From the NCBI RefSeq assembly GCF_010091925.1, contig NZ_WVID01000021.1, positions 1 through 64,000 on the forward strand: a stretch of 64,000 bases of DNA. The letters are read 5' to 3'. Source of the stretch: Nostoc sp. B(2019) (GTDB lineage Bacteria > Cyanobacteriota > Cyanobacteriia > Cyanobacteriales > Nostocaceae). The notes below the pieces were generated by a model that ran no database searches, was not told the origin of the DNA, and was given only the letters and a program-made list of their open reading frames with translations. Below, one piece after another: positions 35,521 through 46,149 of this stretch (position 1 is the stretch's first letter; each line of letters starts with the position of its first letter). The translations under genes and the position numbers were made by a program.

Positions 35521-36831
35521 TTAAACTCGACCTCGGAGAAATTGCGCCATTTCGTTAGGAGTTGGTGACATTTCCAAAGCAGTTTCTTCAGTGATGCGCC
35601 CATCTTGATAGAGATTGAGTAGCGACTGATTCATCGTAACCATGCCGTCAAAACTGGCTTGCTTCATCAGCTCGGTAATTTCATCATACTTACCGTCTTT
35701 GATCCATTCTTTGATTGCCTCAGTGTTAATGAGGACATCGTGGAAAGCAGCCCGCTTGCCATCAGTTGTACGGCACAAACCCTGAGCAATCACTGCTACT
35801 AAAGACTCAGAAATTGCTACCCGCATTGCATCCTGTTCCTCACCAGAGTAAAGATTCAGAATCCGTTCAATGGTTTTTACAGCGCTATTCGTGTGTAGGG
35901 TTCCCATTACCAAGTGACCAGTTTGAGCAGCTTTGAGGGCAGTATTGACCGTTTCTTTATCGCGCATTTCCCCTACCAGAATCAAATCTGGATCTTCCCG
36001 CAAAGCCGCTTTCAAAGCGTTGTCAAATTTCCGAGTGTGCATTCCCACCTCCCGCTGTTTGACTAAGGACTTGCGGCTTTGGTGGACAAATTCTATTGGA
36101 TCTTCAATGGTGATGATATGCTTAGCCATCTCTTTATTGATGTAGTCAATCATCGCTGCCATTGTCGTAGACTTACCAGAACCAGTAGGGCCAGTAACTA
36201 AAATTAAACCTTTATGGTGATGGCAAATATCCCGAAAAACTGGGGGTAAACGCAACTGTTCCATAGTCAAGATTTTTAGCGGAATCAACCTTAACACCAT
36301 TGCTGGCCCTTTAAGAGAACCAAAAACATTGATCCGCACGCGAGCAAAATCGTATTGAGTTGCTCCATCAAATTCTAGGTGTTCTTCAAAGCGCTGAATT
36401 TCCGCCTCGGTCATCACCTCCTGCAACCAATTCATCAAAGTCTCTTTATCCGTTTCAGGATAATCCGTTAGTTGAATTTCTCCACGGTTGCGAAAGCGGG
36501 GTACTTCACCTACACCCAGGTGAAGGTCAGAATATCCTTGATCGTAAGCTTCCCTGATTAGCTGCGCTAAAGTAAGTCCCGGACTGCTGTTTTTGGGACG
36601 AGATGTAGGCATTGGTGGCGGACTACCCGGACGATGAGCTGCAACAGGTGCGGAAGCTGGTGGTGGCGGTGGTGCAGAGTTAATAACAGGAGCGTTAGTG
36701 CTCCTATCCATTGACATATCTAATGTTTGTGTAAACTGGCGCTGCGTACTAAACGTTGGTGGTGGTGGCGGTATTGGCGGCAAATTACGGCTAGCAGCAT
36801 TGGAATTTAATGGATGCTGTGATTCTGTCAT
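35521..36831 (-). CDS. pilT: PilT-type type IV pilus retraction ATPase
   Basis: This cytoplasmic hexameric ATPase powers pilus retraction and twitching. Residues 1-95 are a Pro/Ala-rich extension (IPPPPPTFS, APPPPPASAP) not found in classical PilT. The core has Walker A LVTGPTGSGKSTTMA, the Asp box IITIEDPIEFVHQ, Walker B DLILVGEMRD and the His box TGHLVMGTLHTNSA. The C-terminal region has AIAQGLCRT. At 436 residues it is longer than the usual 340-380 because of the extension. It is not next to pilB or pilC, so it may be a second PilT paralogue. It is monocistronic, with a 650-bp spacer upstream. Confidence 0.93.
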   Translation of the reverse strand: MTESQHPLNSNAASRNLPPIPPPPPTFSTQRQFTQTLDMSMDRSTNAPVINSAPPPPPASAPVAAHRPGSPPPMPTSRPKNSSPGLTLAQLIREAYDQGYSDLHLGVGEVPRFRNRGEIQLTDYPETDKETLMNWLQEVMTEAEIQRFEEHLEFDGATQYDFARVRINVFGSLKGPAMVLRLIPLKILTMEQLRLPPVFRDICHHHKGLILVTGPTGSGKSTTMAAMIDYINKEMAKHIITIEDPIEFVHQSRKSLVKQREVGMHTRKFDNALKAALREDPDLILVGEMRDKETVNTALKAAQTGHLVMGTLHTNSAVKTIERILNLYSGEEQDAMRVAISESLVAVIAQGLCRTTDGKRAAFHDVLINTEAIKEWIKDGKYDEITELMKQASFDGMVTMNQSLLNLYQDGRITEETALEMSPTPNEMAQFLRGRV

Positions 36832-37555
36832 ATATCTTAAAATTTGGCTGATAGTAAAGTTGAGTTACAAAGAAGTCACTTTTTTTGATAACTTCTGGAG
36901 AATGCTTGTGTGGACGCCCTATGGGCAAAAAAAGGTAATCGGAATTCTAGAGCCACGATCAGTCCATTGCATCCACTTCAACTTGTATCTTTTTTATCTT
37001 TGACTTCCACTGTTTATTAGTCTTATAGAAATTATTTGATTTATCTAACTCTGTTTAACATACACAAGGCATTAAAAACCTACAGGATATATGCTGAGTT
37101 TAGAGGTATTAATTGCTGCAAAAATTAAATTGTTAACACTTTAACTTATTAGATGAGAAATTCGCCCTAGGCAATAACAGAAATTGCTAGCAATTAACAG
37201 CACAGTCAGCGGCAGATAATTTCTTCAGCCTATCTATGAATTATGAGAACCTCTGCTACTCTTTATAAGAAATGTTAAGTTAGACGGAAATAAAGTGCTG
37301 ATGATAAGCGTTAAAAGCTAATGACTTTTAGCTTATATACCTCAAGACAGATGCTAAAAACTAGGTGTTTAAATATATGTGAACTTGAGTTTACATTCAT
37401 AATTACGAAAGATTAACTGTAAACTTTAGTAAACAAATGCTCATTTTCTCTATGGGTTTTTATATACTGAATTTCACTTGAAGAAGTTCAGTTTGCTCGT
37501 AAAAAGCGAGATTTTACTGAAATTACATTTGCTGTGTATTTTGGGAGGAAAAGTC
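36832..37555. other. Divergent intergenic region, no gene seen
   Basis: This 720-bp AT-rich spacer lies between the pilT start and the membrane-protein start. No coding frame, hairpin or repeat stands out; it must hold both promoters, with a long 5' leader for at least one. Confidence 0.5.
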
Positions 37556-37930
37556 ATGGTTTCGGCTCAAAGCTCTAATCTAGGAAAGACCTACTCCTTA
37601 TTAAAGGTCAAAAGCTTTTTGATCTGGACTTTCACGTTGGCAGTATGCTTGTTGGTTGTCGGTTTCCCCTTAGTTGTTTTGATGGCTACGGTCGGATGTC
37701 TGTTATCGATTGTTCTACAATCTGTGATGCCTGTTAGTGCTGTTTTGCTCGTAGCAGGTGGTTTAATAATGTTCAATGTCATGGCGGTTGTTTTTGCTGC
37801 GGGTGTGCTAACTATTAAGGGTGTACATCCTAGTGAAGTCAAATGGTTAAGCTGGCTTCATGGAGAGGCAGACCAAATGCAGACTACTGTTTATGCCGCT
37901 TGTCCTTTAACTTGTGATATCAAAATGTAG
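37556..37930 (+). CDS. Small two-helix membrane protein, unknown function
   Basis: The ATG at 37556 (MVSAQSSNLG) is preceded by TGGGAGGAAAAGTC, a strong ribosome-binding site, and gives 124 residues. An upstream start at 37478 would add 26 residues and is less likely. Two or three hydrophobic segments fill residues 20-92 (IWTFTLAVCLLVVGFPLVVLM, AVLLVAGGLIMFNVMAVVF). The C-terminal 35 residues are polar and contain two Cys near the end (YAACPLTC). There is no family match. A textbook terminator follows after 34 bp, so it is a real monocistronic gene. Confidence 0.7.
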   Translation: MVSAQSSNLGKTYSLLKVKSFLIWTFTLAVCLLVVGFPLVVLMATVGCLLSIVLQSVMPVSAVLLVAGGLIMFNVMAVVFAAGVLTIKGVHPSEVKWLSWLHGEADQMQTTVYAACPLTCDIKM

Positions 37931-37964
37931 TTATCACTGCTAAATTCGATAAACAGTGCATCTG

Positions 37965-37986
37965 CCCGGTTAAGCCGGGTTTTTTC
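37965..37986 (+). terminator. Rho-independent terminator
   Basis: CCCGG, TTAAG-type loop and CCGGG are followed directly by six T residues. It lies 34 bp after the membrane-protein stop. Confidence 0.9.
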
Positions 37987-38348
37987 ATGCTTATTTGTCA
38001 TTAGTCATTAGTCATTGATTAAAAACCAACGCCCCATGCCCGATTTTCAAGGTTTTTTATAGGATGGGCATTGTAACCAATATCTTAAATGTTTATTAGA
38101 TAGCCTTTTGTGAGCAGTGCCCACCCTAGTATTTGTCGTCTAATTATTTGAAAAGCGCTGTAAATGTGAATTTTTTAATTATAAATTACGTTAGTGTATC
38201 TCTGTCTATGGGGAAAGCAAGTTACACACAGCGTCTTTTAGAGAAGCGGGGCGTCACCCATTACGAATTGGTAAATGTTGTGATCTGAACGCATGCTGCA
38301 TCCAAACGAGAGCTGCTATATTGGCTCTTGACTAATAATTAATGACTA
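37987..38348. other. Spacer with heptamer repeats and a diverged palindrome
   Basis: TCATTAG-type heptamers occur at about 37998-38018 and ATGACTA-type at about 38331-38355, the latter overlapping the wecB start. TTTTATAGGATGGGCA at 38056-38071 is shared with the hairpin at 51054-51086, and GTGCCCACCCTA faces it near 38118. No gene is seen. Confidence 0.6.
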
Positions 38349-39467
38349 ATGACTAATCAAAAACGAGTTTGTATTATCTTGGGTACTCGTCCAGAAGCAA
38401 TTAAATTAGCTCCGGTGATTCAAGTCTTCCAAAAGTCCACAGACTTTGAATTGCAAGTAATTTTAACTGGACAGCATCGGGAGATGGTTGAGCAAGTCAT
38501 GCAACTGTTTAATATCAAGGCAGATCATGACTTGGAAATTATGCAGGCTCAGCAATCTTTAAGTGATATTACTTGCCGTAGCTTGCGAGGTTTAGAAGCA
38601 TTATTCCAGGAAAAAAAGCCAGATTTAGTGCTGGTGCAGGGAGATACGACTACTGCTTTTGCCGCAACTTTAGCAGCTTTTTACCAAAAAATTCCTGTAG
38701 GTCATGTAGAAGCAGGGTTAAGAACTGATAATATTTTTAATCCTTACCCAGAAGAAGCTAATCGACGGTTGGTTTCTCAACTCACTCAGTTGCACTTTGC
38801 GCCAACTTCTTTGGCTATGGAAAACTTGCAACGTTCTGGTGTTTTGGGTGAAATTCACCTAACAGGTAACACGGTGATTGATGCACTGTTGAATGTGGCT
38901 GCAACTCAACCAGCCTGCAATATACCAGGTTTAAACTGGGACTCATATCGCGTTCTGCTAGCAACAGTACATCGTCGAGAAAATTGGGGAGAACCACTAC
39001 AAGCGATCGCTCGGGGGTTTTTACAGATTTTAGATAAGTTCCCCGATACAGCATTGCTTTTACCATTGCATCGTAACCCGACAGTGCGTGAACCTTTGCA
39101 GGCGCTTTTAGGAAATCATCCCCGAATTTTCTTGACAGAACCTTTAGATTATGGAGAACTAGTAGGAGCGATTGGGCGATCGCATCTTTTACTTACCGAC
39201 TCTGGTGGATTGCAGGAAGAAGCACCCAGTCTCGGAAAACCAGTGTTAGTGCTGAGAGACACCACAGAAAGACCGGAGGCTGTTGCAGCAGGTACAGCTA
39301 AACTTGTAGGGACTACGAGTGAGAAAATTTTTGCTCTCACCAGTGAGTTGCTCAGTAATCCAGCTGCTTATGAAACAATGGCAAATGCAATTAATCCCTT
39401 TGGTGATGGTCATGCAGCAGAGTACATTTTGGAAATTGTGCAAAATTACTTATTAGATCTTGATTAA
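38349..39467 (+). CDS. wecB: UDP-N-acetylglucosamine 2-epimerase (non-hydrolysing)
   Basis: This enzyme interconverts UDP-GlcNAc and UDP-ManNAc for surface polysaccharide synthesis (EC 5.1.3.14). The length, 372 residues, is normal. Blocks are ILGTRPEAIKLAPVI, LTGQHREMV, VQGDTTTAFAATLAAFY, HVEAGLRTDN, PEEANRRLV, LATVHRRENWGEPL, LTDSGGLQEEAPSLGKPVLV and LRDTTERPEAV; the two catalytic Asp/Glu and His residues are present. The start lies within an ATGACTA heptamer repeat, so the leader sequence is itself repeat-derived. No glycosyltransferase cluster is near; it is a stand-alone gene. Confidence 0.96.
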   Translation: MTNQKRVCIILGTRPEAIKLAPVIQVFQKSTDFELQVILTGQHREMVEQVMQLFNIKADHDLEIMQAQQSLSDITCRSLRGLEALFQEKKPDLVLVQGDTTTAFAATLAAFYQKIPVGHVEAGLRTDNIFNPYPEEANRRLVSQLTQLHFAPTSLAMENLQRSGVLGEIHLTGNTVIDALLNVAATQPACNIPGLNWDSYRVLLATVHRRENWGEPLQAIARGFLQILDKFPDTALLLPLHRNPTVREPLQALLGNHPRIFLTEPLDYGELVGAIGRSHLLLTDSGGLQEEAPSLGKPVLVLRDTTERPEAVAAGTAKLVGTTSEKIFALTSELLSNPAAYETMANAINPFGDGHAAEYILEIVQNYLLDLD

Positions 39468-39540
39468 AAAATATTATTTTAGGTCTAAATTATCTGTCAT
39501 TTGAATTATGCGATCGCCTAAAGCTAATTAGATGTAAAAG

Positions 39541-41313
39541 CTAATTTTTAATCTTCACAGGAATCTCAATCACAAACTCTGCCCCTTGCCCTGGAATAGA
39601 AATACAGCTAATTTGTCCGCCATGTTTTTCGACTATAATCTGATAGCTGATTGATAAACCTATTCCAGTGCCTTTACCTACAGGTTTAGTAGTAAAAAAT
39701 GGGTCAAATAACCTGGAACGTACTTCCTCGTTGATTCCACAACCATTATCGGCAATGCTTATTGCTATCCATTTGTTATCGAGTGCTTTGGTACGAATGT
39801 GAATTGTCGGTAATGGATAGTTATATTTTTTTTCTATACTACCTGTTACCCGTGACTCATTCAAGTTTTGTAATGCGTCAATGGCATTGGCAAGAATATT
39901 CATAAAAACTTGATTTAGTTGACTGGGATAGCATTCTATTAAAGGTAATTGACCATATTCTTTAATAACCTTGATTTCTGGATATCCATGTCTAGCTTGT
40001 ATACAGTGTTCCAGAATCATTAAAGTACTATCAATACCTTCGTGAATATCGATATTTTTAACTTCTGCTTCATCTAAACGAGAAAAGTTTCGCAGTGACT
40101 TAACAATCTCGCTAATTCGTTTCGTTCCCACTGTCATGGAATTTAGGATTTTAGTTAGATCTTCAGCTAGAAAATTTAGTTCAGTTTCTTTTGTTAATTC
40201 TTGAATCTTCTTTGGTGGATTTGGATAATGATCTTGATAGCTTTGTATTAAGTTTAGTAAAATTTCGGTATATTGTTTAGCATAAATGAGATTACCATGA
40301 ATGAAATTAACAGGATTGTTAATTTCATGAGCAATACCAGCAACAAGCTGTCCCAAACTAGACATTTTTTCAGTATGAACTAGCTGGATTTGAGTTGTCT
40401 GAAGCTTATCTAAAGTTTTTTGAAGGTGGGCGTTTGTCTGTTCAAGGCGATCGGATTGACTGATGGTAGATTGCTCAGAAACATCCAATAACTGAGTTAG
40501 TGTTGCAATTTGTGAGTTGAGATACTGAAAGTTATCACTCTTATTTGTTGCAGTTGAAATTTCATCGTTTACAATAGGTTGACTGTGCTCAATAAAAATT
40601 TTGTCATCCTCAAAAGGTAGGATTGCCATTTTTACATTTAATGCTAACGGTTGCAACAAATCGACAGTTATCCGAGGAATTACTACTCTCAAAAACATGA
40701 GAATTACAAACATATTTCCCGATGGCAATAATCCCCCAAATCCAACCACAGACTTTATATTAAATGGAATTACAAACGATGTTTGTGAAGGGATGTAAGG
40801 GCTACCTAATGCATCTGGAATGTAAAAGACGTTATACATCCGCTGTTCTAAATCAGTTAATAAATTGGGGTCTGGTTGCACTACAGTGCCGAGATTTAAC
40901 CCTAGTTGTTGGATAAGTTGAAAAATCATTGGTATGCGGGCGATCGCCTCTTCATTTGCTAGGGGAATTGCTTTGTGTCCCCCAGATTTATACCGCGAGT
41001 TCCATTCTGATTGTTCCCCAGCAGTTGCTAATAAGGTCAAGCACTTGAGACTATCATCTGGTAGATGATTACCCAACTGGCCTTGTGCATATTCTTGCAA
41101 TTCTGATGTTAGTTCGCCGTAGGAGTGAGTTTTGAAAAAACGGATAAGTACGCAGGCATTTTTACCAGATTGCTGATCAATTAAATTTTCATAAAGATAT
41201 TGGATAATATAATTGCTAGCCTCTTCCATGCTGTTAGCTTTATTGCCTAAATGACGCAGAGCTAAACCGCATTCTGACATATCTCTTAAAGTAAATTTTT
41301 GCAAGTTATACAT
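39541..41313 (-). CDS. Soluble sensor histidine kinase with uncharacterised N-terminal domain
   Basis: The 590-residue kinase has no membrane segment. Residues 1-235 form a sensory domain starting [20 protein letters not shown], with HLGNKA and [15 protein letters not shown], that I do not recognise. Residues about 270-310 are a coiled coil ([19 protein letters not shown]). The H-box is [20 protein letters not shown]; the ATP domain has [24 protein letters not shown] and [15 protein letters not shown]. The ATG at 41313 is chosen because AGGAG lies nine bases upstream; an ATG at 41322 touches that AGGAG directly. There is no response regulator next to it, so it is an orphan kinase. Confidence 0.9.
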   Translation of the reverse strand: MYNLQKFTLRDMSECGLALRHLGNKANSMEEASNYIIQYLYENLIDQQSGKNACVLIRFFKTHSYGELTSELQEYAQGQLGNHLPDDSLKCLTLLATAGEQSEWNSRYKSGGHKAIPLANEEAIARIPMIFQLIQQLGLNLGTVVQPDPNLLTDLEQRMYNVFYIPDALGSPYIPSQTSFVIPFNIKSVVGFGGLLPSGNMFVILMFLRVVIPRITVDLLQPLALNVKMAILPFEDDKIFIEHSQPIVNDEISTATNKSDNFQYLNSQIATLTQLLDVSEQSTISQSDRLEQTNAHLQKTLDKLQTTQIQLVHTEKMSSLGQLVAGIAHEINNPVNFIHGNLIYAKQYTEILLNLIQSYQDHYPNPPKKIQELTKETELNFLAEDLTKILNSMTVGTKRISEIVKSLRNFSRLDEAEVKNIDIHEGIDSTLMILEHCIQARHGYPEIKVIKEYGQLPLIECYPSQLNQVFMNILANAIDALQNLNESRVTGSIEKKYNYPLPTIHIRTKALDNKWIAISIADNGCGINEEVRSRLFDPFFTTKPVGKGTGIGLSISYQIIVEKHGGQISCISIPGQGAEFVIEIPVKIKN

Positions 41314-41322
41314 AATAGACAT

Positions 41323-41880
41323 CTCCTAAATATGTCTTAAAGGGATTATTACGAAGTACTAGCTCAAGCAAGAACACGTAATTATCAAAACCCCTAATTT
41401 AAAGTTATTCCCACATAAAACAGTTGTATTCCATACAAAGCTGGCTTAGGGAATTGAGGAGAAAGCCTTACCAAAGCTTCTTGAAACTGATCTTCGATGT
41501 AAATTTTCGGTAATATAATAATCTTAAAAGTGATATAGGATTACTATTTGATTTTTGAACGAAATTAGTGTGTTAGAACGGAGTTCGTAACGCACCATTA
41601 TCGAGGTTTTGGTGCGTTACGCTGTCGCTAACACTACGTATCTTTTCAGAAATCAAACCGGATTCCTATATATTGTGTTATTGATTTCAGCAATTATGCT
41701 GCTAAAATCATTAGTATTTTTTTAATTTTGATCCAAAATAAGAACTAGTGCTGCTGAATGCCATATTTATTCAGCGAGTTCCAAATTTGCAACACGCGTC
41801 TTAGCTAATACTCAGAAAACCAATTTTACAAGGGCTATTTGGCTCATCAAACTTGCTTTAATCAAAGGCGATCGCGCCAC
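41323..41880. other. Intergenic stretch holding a MITE-like inverted repeat
   Basis: An imperfect inverted repeat spans about 41568-41635. It contains CGTAACGCACC and GGTGCGTTACG arms and outer AGTGTGTTAG/CTAACACTA arms. It is related in style to 5419-5502. Nothing else is recognised. Confidence 0.6.
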
Positions 41881-41923
41881 AAAAAAACTCATGATTAGCA
41901 TATTCCAGCAATGCTATCATGAG
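41881..41923 (-). terminator. Rho-independent terminator of glgA
   Basis: On the minus strand CTCATGATAGCAT pairs with ATGCTAATCATGAG (one bulge) around TGCTGGAAT and is followed by seven T residues. It lies 30 bp after the glgA stop. Confidence 0.85.
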
Positions 41924-41952
41924 CCATAAAAATATCGACTTATTTAGGCGAT

Positions 41953-43395
41953 TTAGACTTTACTACTAGTTACTGTCTCGCTTGACACTAACTCTGGTTG
42001 TGATGTTTGCTCCTCTTCTTCTGGTAAGCCGTAAATTGACCTGTACAACTTCACGTACTGCTTAGCAGACTGATACCAGCTAAAGTCTTGGCTCATACCG
42101 CGTTTTTGTAATTCTTGCCACTGGGGTTTGAAGCGGAAGCCTTCCCAGGCCCGGATCATACAGGTGAAAAGGTCTAGCGGTTCATAGCGGTCAAAGCAAT
42201 AACCTGTGCCTGCTTCATTTACGGGGTCGTAGTGCGATACGGTGTCAACTAATCCACCTGTACGGCGGACAATGGGCACAGAACCGTAACGCAAAGCCAT
42301 CATTTGGCTAATACCGCAGGGTTCAAAACGGCTAGGCATCAAGAAGGCATCAGTACCAGCATAAATGCGACGAGATAGGGCATCGTTATACAGTAGGTAA
42401 GTTGCCATGCGTCCGGGAAAGCGAGATGCTAACTGCCACATCTGGCTTTCGTAGTAGCGATCGCCTGTTCCCAGAAGCACAAACTGTGCGTCTGTATAAG
42501 CCATGAAGCGATCGAGGATTTGCAATATTAAATCAATGCCTTTTTGTTCTACTAATCGCGTCACAATCCCAATTAAAAAGGCATTGGAATTAACTTCTAA
42601 TCCTACTTCTTCTTGCAAAGCAATTTTGTTAGCCTTGCGTTTATGCAGAGTTTCAGTAGTGAAGGTTTGGGCAATGTATTTGTCATTCGCTGGGTTATAA
42701 ACTTCGTTGTCTATGCCGTTAATAATCCCAGACAACTTGCCACTAATAAAGGACAGCAAACCTTCTAGTGTTTCACCATAAGTAGGTGTTTTAATTTGCT
42801 CAGCATAAGTTGGAGAAACTGTATTTACTTTATTGGCATATTGCACCGCAGCTGCCATTGTGTTGTGTCCTTGCATATACCAAGGACACCAGGTAATTTT
42901 CTCCAAATACCAACGCCATGGCCCTTGATAAGCCAGGTTATGAATGGTAAAAACAGTTGTAATATCAGGATCTTGATGCATCCACACAGGAATCATTCCC
43001 GTGTGCCAATCGTGGCAGTGAATAATTTCTGGCTTCCAGTGATTCCAGGCAAATTCAGCTGCACCATTGGCAAAAAAGGTGAACCGCCAGTCTTCATCTT
43101 CTCCAGAGTAAATGCGGCGGGGCAGGAAGACGGGATGTCCAAATAAGTACAAGGGAACATCAGTACCAGGCAAAACGCTTTCGTAAACAGCAAATTCCTG
43201 GAACATGGCAGATCCCCGCCAGACGGGTTCTTTAGGAATTTCCATTTTGTCTGGCAGGAAGCCGTAGTAAGGCAAGAATATTCGTACATCATGCCCCATT
43301 GCTCTGAGGAATTTGGGCAATGCCCCAACAACATCGCCCATTCCGCCTACTTTCGCAATGGGTGCTGCTTCTGCTGCAACAAATAGAATCCGCAT
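41953..43395 (-). CDS. glgA: Glycogen (starch) synthase
   Basis: This GT5-family enzyme adds glucose from ADP-glucose to glycogen (EC 2.4.1.21). The start at 43395 ([20 protein letters not shown]) carries the ADP-glucose KVGG motif near the N-terminus as expected. The frame extends upstream to 43479 but adds 28 residues without similarity. Other blocks are [38 protein letters not shown] and [19 protein letters not shown] with the catalytic Glu. The length is 480 residues, with a short acidic/Ser tail. The gene upstream, hemC, is on the same strand 140 bp away; a terminator follows glgA. Confidence 0.96.
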   Translation of the reverse strand: MRILFVAAEAAPIAKVGGMGDVVGALPKFLRAMGHDVRIFLPYYGFLPDKMEIPKEPVWRGSAMFQEFAVYESVLPGTDVPLYLFGHPVFLPRRIYSGEDEDWRFTFFANGAAEFAWNHWKPEIIHCHDWHTGMIPVWMHQDPDITTVFTIHNLAYQGPWRWYLEKITWCPWYMQGHNTMAAAVQYANKVNTVSPTYAEQIKTPTYGETLEGLLSFISGKLSGIINGIDNEVYNPANDKYIAQTFTTETLHKRKANKIALQEEVGLEVNSNAFLIGIVTRLVEQKGIDLILQILDRFMAYTDAQFVLLGTGDRYYESQMWQLASRFPGRMATYLLYNDALSRRIYAGTDAFLMPSRFEPCGISQMMALRYGSVPIVRRTGGLVDTVSHYDPVNEAGTGYCFDRYEPLDLFTCMIRAWEGFRFKPQWQELQKRGMSQDFSWYQSAKQYVKLYRSIYGLPEEEEQTSQPELVSSETVTSSKV

Positions 43396-43535
43396 GGTAA
43401 TTTTTGCTTCCCCGGTTCTGCTTAATATTGTCAAAGTAACTTGATGATCCCGACCAACGCGAGCTGTCGCGTTTGGCACAGCTTGTGTGCAACGGCGATC
43501 AATTCTTATCTAACCACATCTCCTCGCCCTATAGC

Positions 43536-44507
43536 CTAAGAACCCCGCTGAATCACAGCAAAGATTTCTGCCAGAATTTCTTGTGCTCCCTGTTGGCGCA
43601 ATAGGTGTGCTAGTTCTGTACCTACGGCTTCGGCATTGTTGGCTTCTCCGGTGACGGTATCTTTTACCATCTTTTGACCATCAACACTGGCGACTATCCC
43701 CGTTAATGTCAATTTATTACCAGTGATTTCTGTATTTACACCAATAGGTACTTGACAACCACCTTCCAGATCGCGCAAGAATGCTCTTTCGGCGAGACAG
43801 CGATCGCGTGTTTGGGGATGTTCGATCGCTTTGAGTAAGGAAATCAATTCGCTATCATCAGCACGGCATTCTATACCTAGAGCACCTTGTCCAACGGCGT
43901 GGAGGGAGATTTCTTTGGGTATAATTTGGTGAACGCGATCGCCCATTCCCAATCGCTCTAACCCTGCTGCTGCCAAAATCAGCGCATCGTACTCACCTGC
44001 ATCCAGTTTTGCCAACCGTGTATTTAAGTTTCCTCGCACATCTTTAAAGGTAAAGTGGGGAAAATGGTGGCGTAACTGTGCTAACCGCCGCAGAGAAGAT
44101 GTACCGATTACTGCACCTTCGGGCAAAGTATCGATTTGTTTATCTTTATGTTTTTCATGCACCACCAGTGCATCTGCTGGGTTTTCTCGTTCTGTAATTG
44201 CTGCTAGTGTTAACTCTGCTGGTAAGTTAGTCGGCAGATCCTTTAAGGAATGAACTGCAAAGTCAATCTCTTTGTTGAGCATTCCCAGTTCAAGTTCTTT
44301 AGTAAATAGTCCTTTATCGCCAATCTTGGCTAATGCTACATCCAAGATTTTGTCGCCTTGGGTAGACATTGTGTGGACTTCAAAAGTGATATCGGGAAAG
44401 CAATTCTTGAGTTGCTCTTGTACCCAGTATGTTTGAACAAGAGCAAGTTGGCTTTTGCGTGAACCAATACGAATAGTGCGTGTGGGGCTAGCAACAACTG
44501 AAGTCAT
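43536..44507 (-). CDS. hemC: Hydroxymethylbilane synthase (porphobilinogen deaminase)
   Basis: This enzyme links four porphobilinogen units to the linear tetrapyrrole in heme and chlorophyll synthesis (EC 2.5.1.61). The length, 323 residues, is typical. Blocks are [63 protein letters not shown] and the cofactor-binding Cys in [13 protein letters not shown] (about residue 245). The catalytic Asp lies in HSLKDLP. The order hemC-glgA may be transcribed together, but the spacer is long enough for a promoter. Confidence 0.97.
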   Translation of the reverse strand: MTSVVASPTRTIRIGSRKSQLALVQTYWVQEQLKNCFPDITFEVHTMSTQGDKILDVALAKIGDKGLFTKELELGMLNKEIDFAVHSLKDLPTNLPAELTLAAITERENPADALVVHEKHKDKQIDTLPEGAVIGTSSLRRLAQLRHHFPHFTFKDVRGNLNTRLAKLDAGEYDALILAAAGLERLGMGDRVHQIIPKEISLHAVGQGALGIECRADDSELISLLKAIEHPQTRDRCLAERAFLRDLEGGCQVPIGVNTEITGNKLTLTGIVASVDGQKMVKDTVTGEANNAEAVGTELAHLLRQQGAQEILAEIFAVIQRGS

Positions 44508-45043
44508 AAAAAATTATGTCAAACCAGGCGATAAATTCACTCTCATCTAGACTACCGTAGTGAGTGACTCATCTGATTGCCTTTAGCGGATTGTGGTCAA
44601 GTTTATTTTTATTTAGCTTTACATTTTTTTACATTTTTTTAGACAACTTAAGAGTCGGGTTTGAGATATTCCTGTAATTGTTGAGTACGCTGTTTTGTAA
44701 TTTTTTCCATATAAGAAAAATAAATAGTAGGGGCAATATTTCCCCCTTCATATTTACTTGTTTCAAACTGACAACTGGTATCTCGAAATTCGAGTCACGT
44801 ATCTTCCAGGGAGAACACATTAAAATTTACAGAACTGACGTATCTTCGTCATTTTGATTTCATTCACGCAATCATCCAACCTTACGAGAATGCTTTCGAA
44901 GTGCGATCGCCGCAATGGGTATCGAAACAGCAAAATTAAAGCTTACAAATAAGCAAACCTGTCGGCAGATGGAAGTTGAAGTTTTACAGGAATGCTAGGA
45001 ATAGTTTGGTATTTTATAAATCTAAGCTTAGTTTTCATGCCTT
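44508..45043. other. Divergent intergenic region, no gene seen
   Basis: The hemC and lipid-kinase genes diverge here. A direct duplication of TTTACATTTTT lies near 44618-44640. A 63-codon minus frame (44629-44820) has no support. Otherwise nothing is recognised. Confidence 0.5.
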
Positions 45044-46024
45044 ATGAACCGTTCCGCCTGCCTTATCTTCAATCCAGTTGCGGGTCAAGGAGACCCAGAA
45101 GTAGAACTGGCACAGATTCGGGCAATATTAGAGCCAGAAATTGACCTGGATATTTATTTGACAACGGAAGAAATCGACGCTGACGCCCTGGCTCATGCAG
45201 CAGTAGAACGGGGGGTAGATGCGATCATTGCTTCAGGGGGAGATGGCACGCTGTCAGCGGCGGCGGCGGCTGTAGTGGGTACAGAAATTCCATTTGGAAT
45301 TATTTCCCGTGGAACAGCAAACGCTTTTGCCACAGCTTTAGGAATCCCTGACACGATCGCAGGTGCGTGCCAGACAATTTTGCAGGGAGATACTTGCAAT
45401 GTAGACGTAGCCTATTGCAATGATCAGCCAATGGTACTGCTTGCAGGTATTGGCTTTGAGGCTGAAACTGTAGAACTAGCAGATCGGGAAGCAAAAAATC
45501 GCTTTGGAATGATGGCGTACGTCCTAGCAGGAATTCAGCAATTAAGAAACTTAAAGACCTTTGATGTTGAAATTGAAACTGAAGACAAGATAATTAAAAC
45601 TAGCGCCTGTGCGGTAACAGTGGCAAATGCAGCACCGCCAACTTCAGTCCTAGCTCAGGGCCCAGCAGGTTTGGTTTATGACGATGGGCTATTAGACTTG
45701 ACAATCGTAGCTCCGACTACTAAAGCCGGAGCGATCGCCGCGACATTCCATCTATTTCAAACAGCCTCTACAGGTAACGCCGCAGAACGGGATGATATTG
45801 GCTTCCTACGAGCCAAACAATTTAAAATTACGACAGACCCACCACAAAAAGTTGTTCTGGATGGGGAAATCGCAGGCACAACTCCTATAGAAATTAAGTG
45901 CGTACCAGCCGGCTTGAAGATTTTTGTGCCATTAGTAGAAGAAATAGAGCCTACAGAAAAACTAAATGGACTCCCTAACCTGACTGTTGAAATGAAAGAG
46001 CCAGCGGAGGGTGAAGAGAGTTAA
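45044..46024 (+). CDS. YegS/DAGK-family lipid kinase-like protein
   Basis: This 326-residue protein of the diacylglycerol/sphingosine kinase superfamily has an N-terminal nucleotide domain (ACLIFNPVAGQGDPE; IIASGGDGTLSAAAAAVVG, the GGDGT phosphate loop; FGIISRGTANAFATALGIP). The beta-sandwich domain follows (MVLLAGIGFEAETVE, DDGLLDLTIVAP, VVLDGEI). It probably phosphorylates a lipid using ATP, but members differ in substrate. The acidic C-terminal tail is variable. A GC-rich low-complexity repeat follows immediately (46029-46075), the same type that has entered the tamB-like gene. Confidence 0.88.
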   Translation: MNRSACLIFNPVAGQGDPEVELAQIRAILEPEIDLDIYLTTEEIDADALAHAAVERGVDAIIASGGDGTLSAAAAAVVGTEIPFGIISRGTANAFATALGIPDTIAGACQTILQGDTCNVDVAYCNDQPMVLLAGIGFEAETVELADREAKNRFGMMAYVLAGIQQLRNLKTFDVEIETEDKIIKTSACAVTVANAAPPTSVLAQGPAGLVYDDGLLDLTIVAPTTKAGAIAATFHLFQTASTGNAAERDDIGFLRAKQFKITTDPPQKVVLDGEIAGTTPIEIKCVPAGLKIFVPLVEEIEPTEKLNGLPNLTVEMKEPAEGEES

Positions 46025-46028
46025 GAGG

Positions 46029-46072
46029 AGTGGAGCAGAGGGGCAGGGGGAGCAGGGGAAGCAGGGGAAGAG
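46029..46072. repeat. GGGGAGCA-type short tandem repeat
   Basis: Purine-rich near-copies of GGGGAGCA end in GAGAATAATTAATGAC. A related stretch lies at 55565-55640, inside the TamB coding region. This copy is intergenic. Confidence 0.75.
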
Positions 46073-46149
46073 AATAATTAATGACTTTTTGACTCTTAAC
46101 CCTTGACCCTTGACTCTTACCCAATCCCTAGTGAAAGATTCAGGAGTAA

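Noticed and set aside
44629-44820. 63-codon minus-strand frame between hemC and the lipid kinase
   Set aside because: It lies in A/T-rich sequence with a TTTACATTTTT repeat, and no coding signal is visible.
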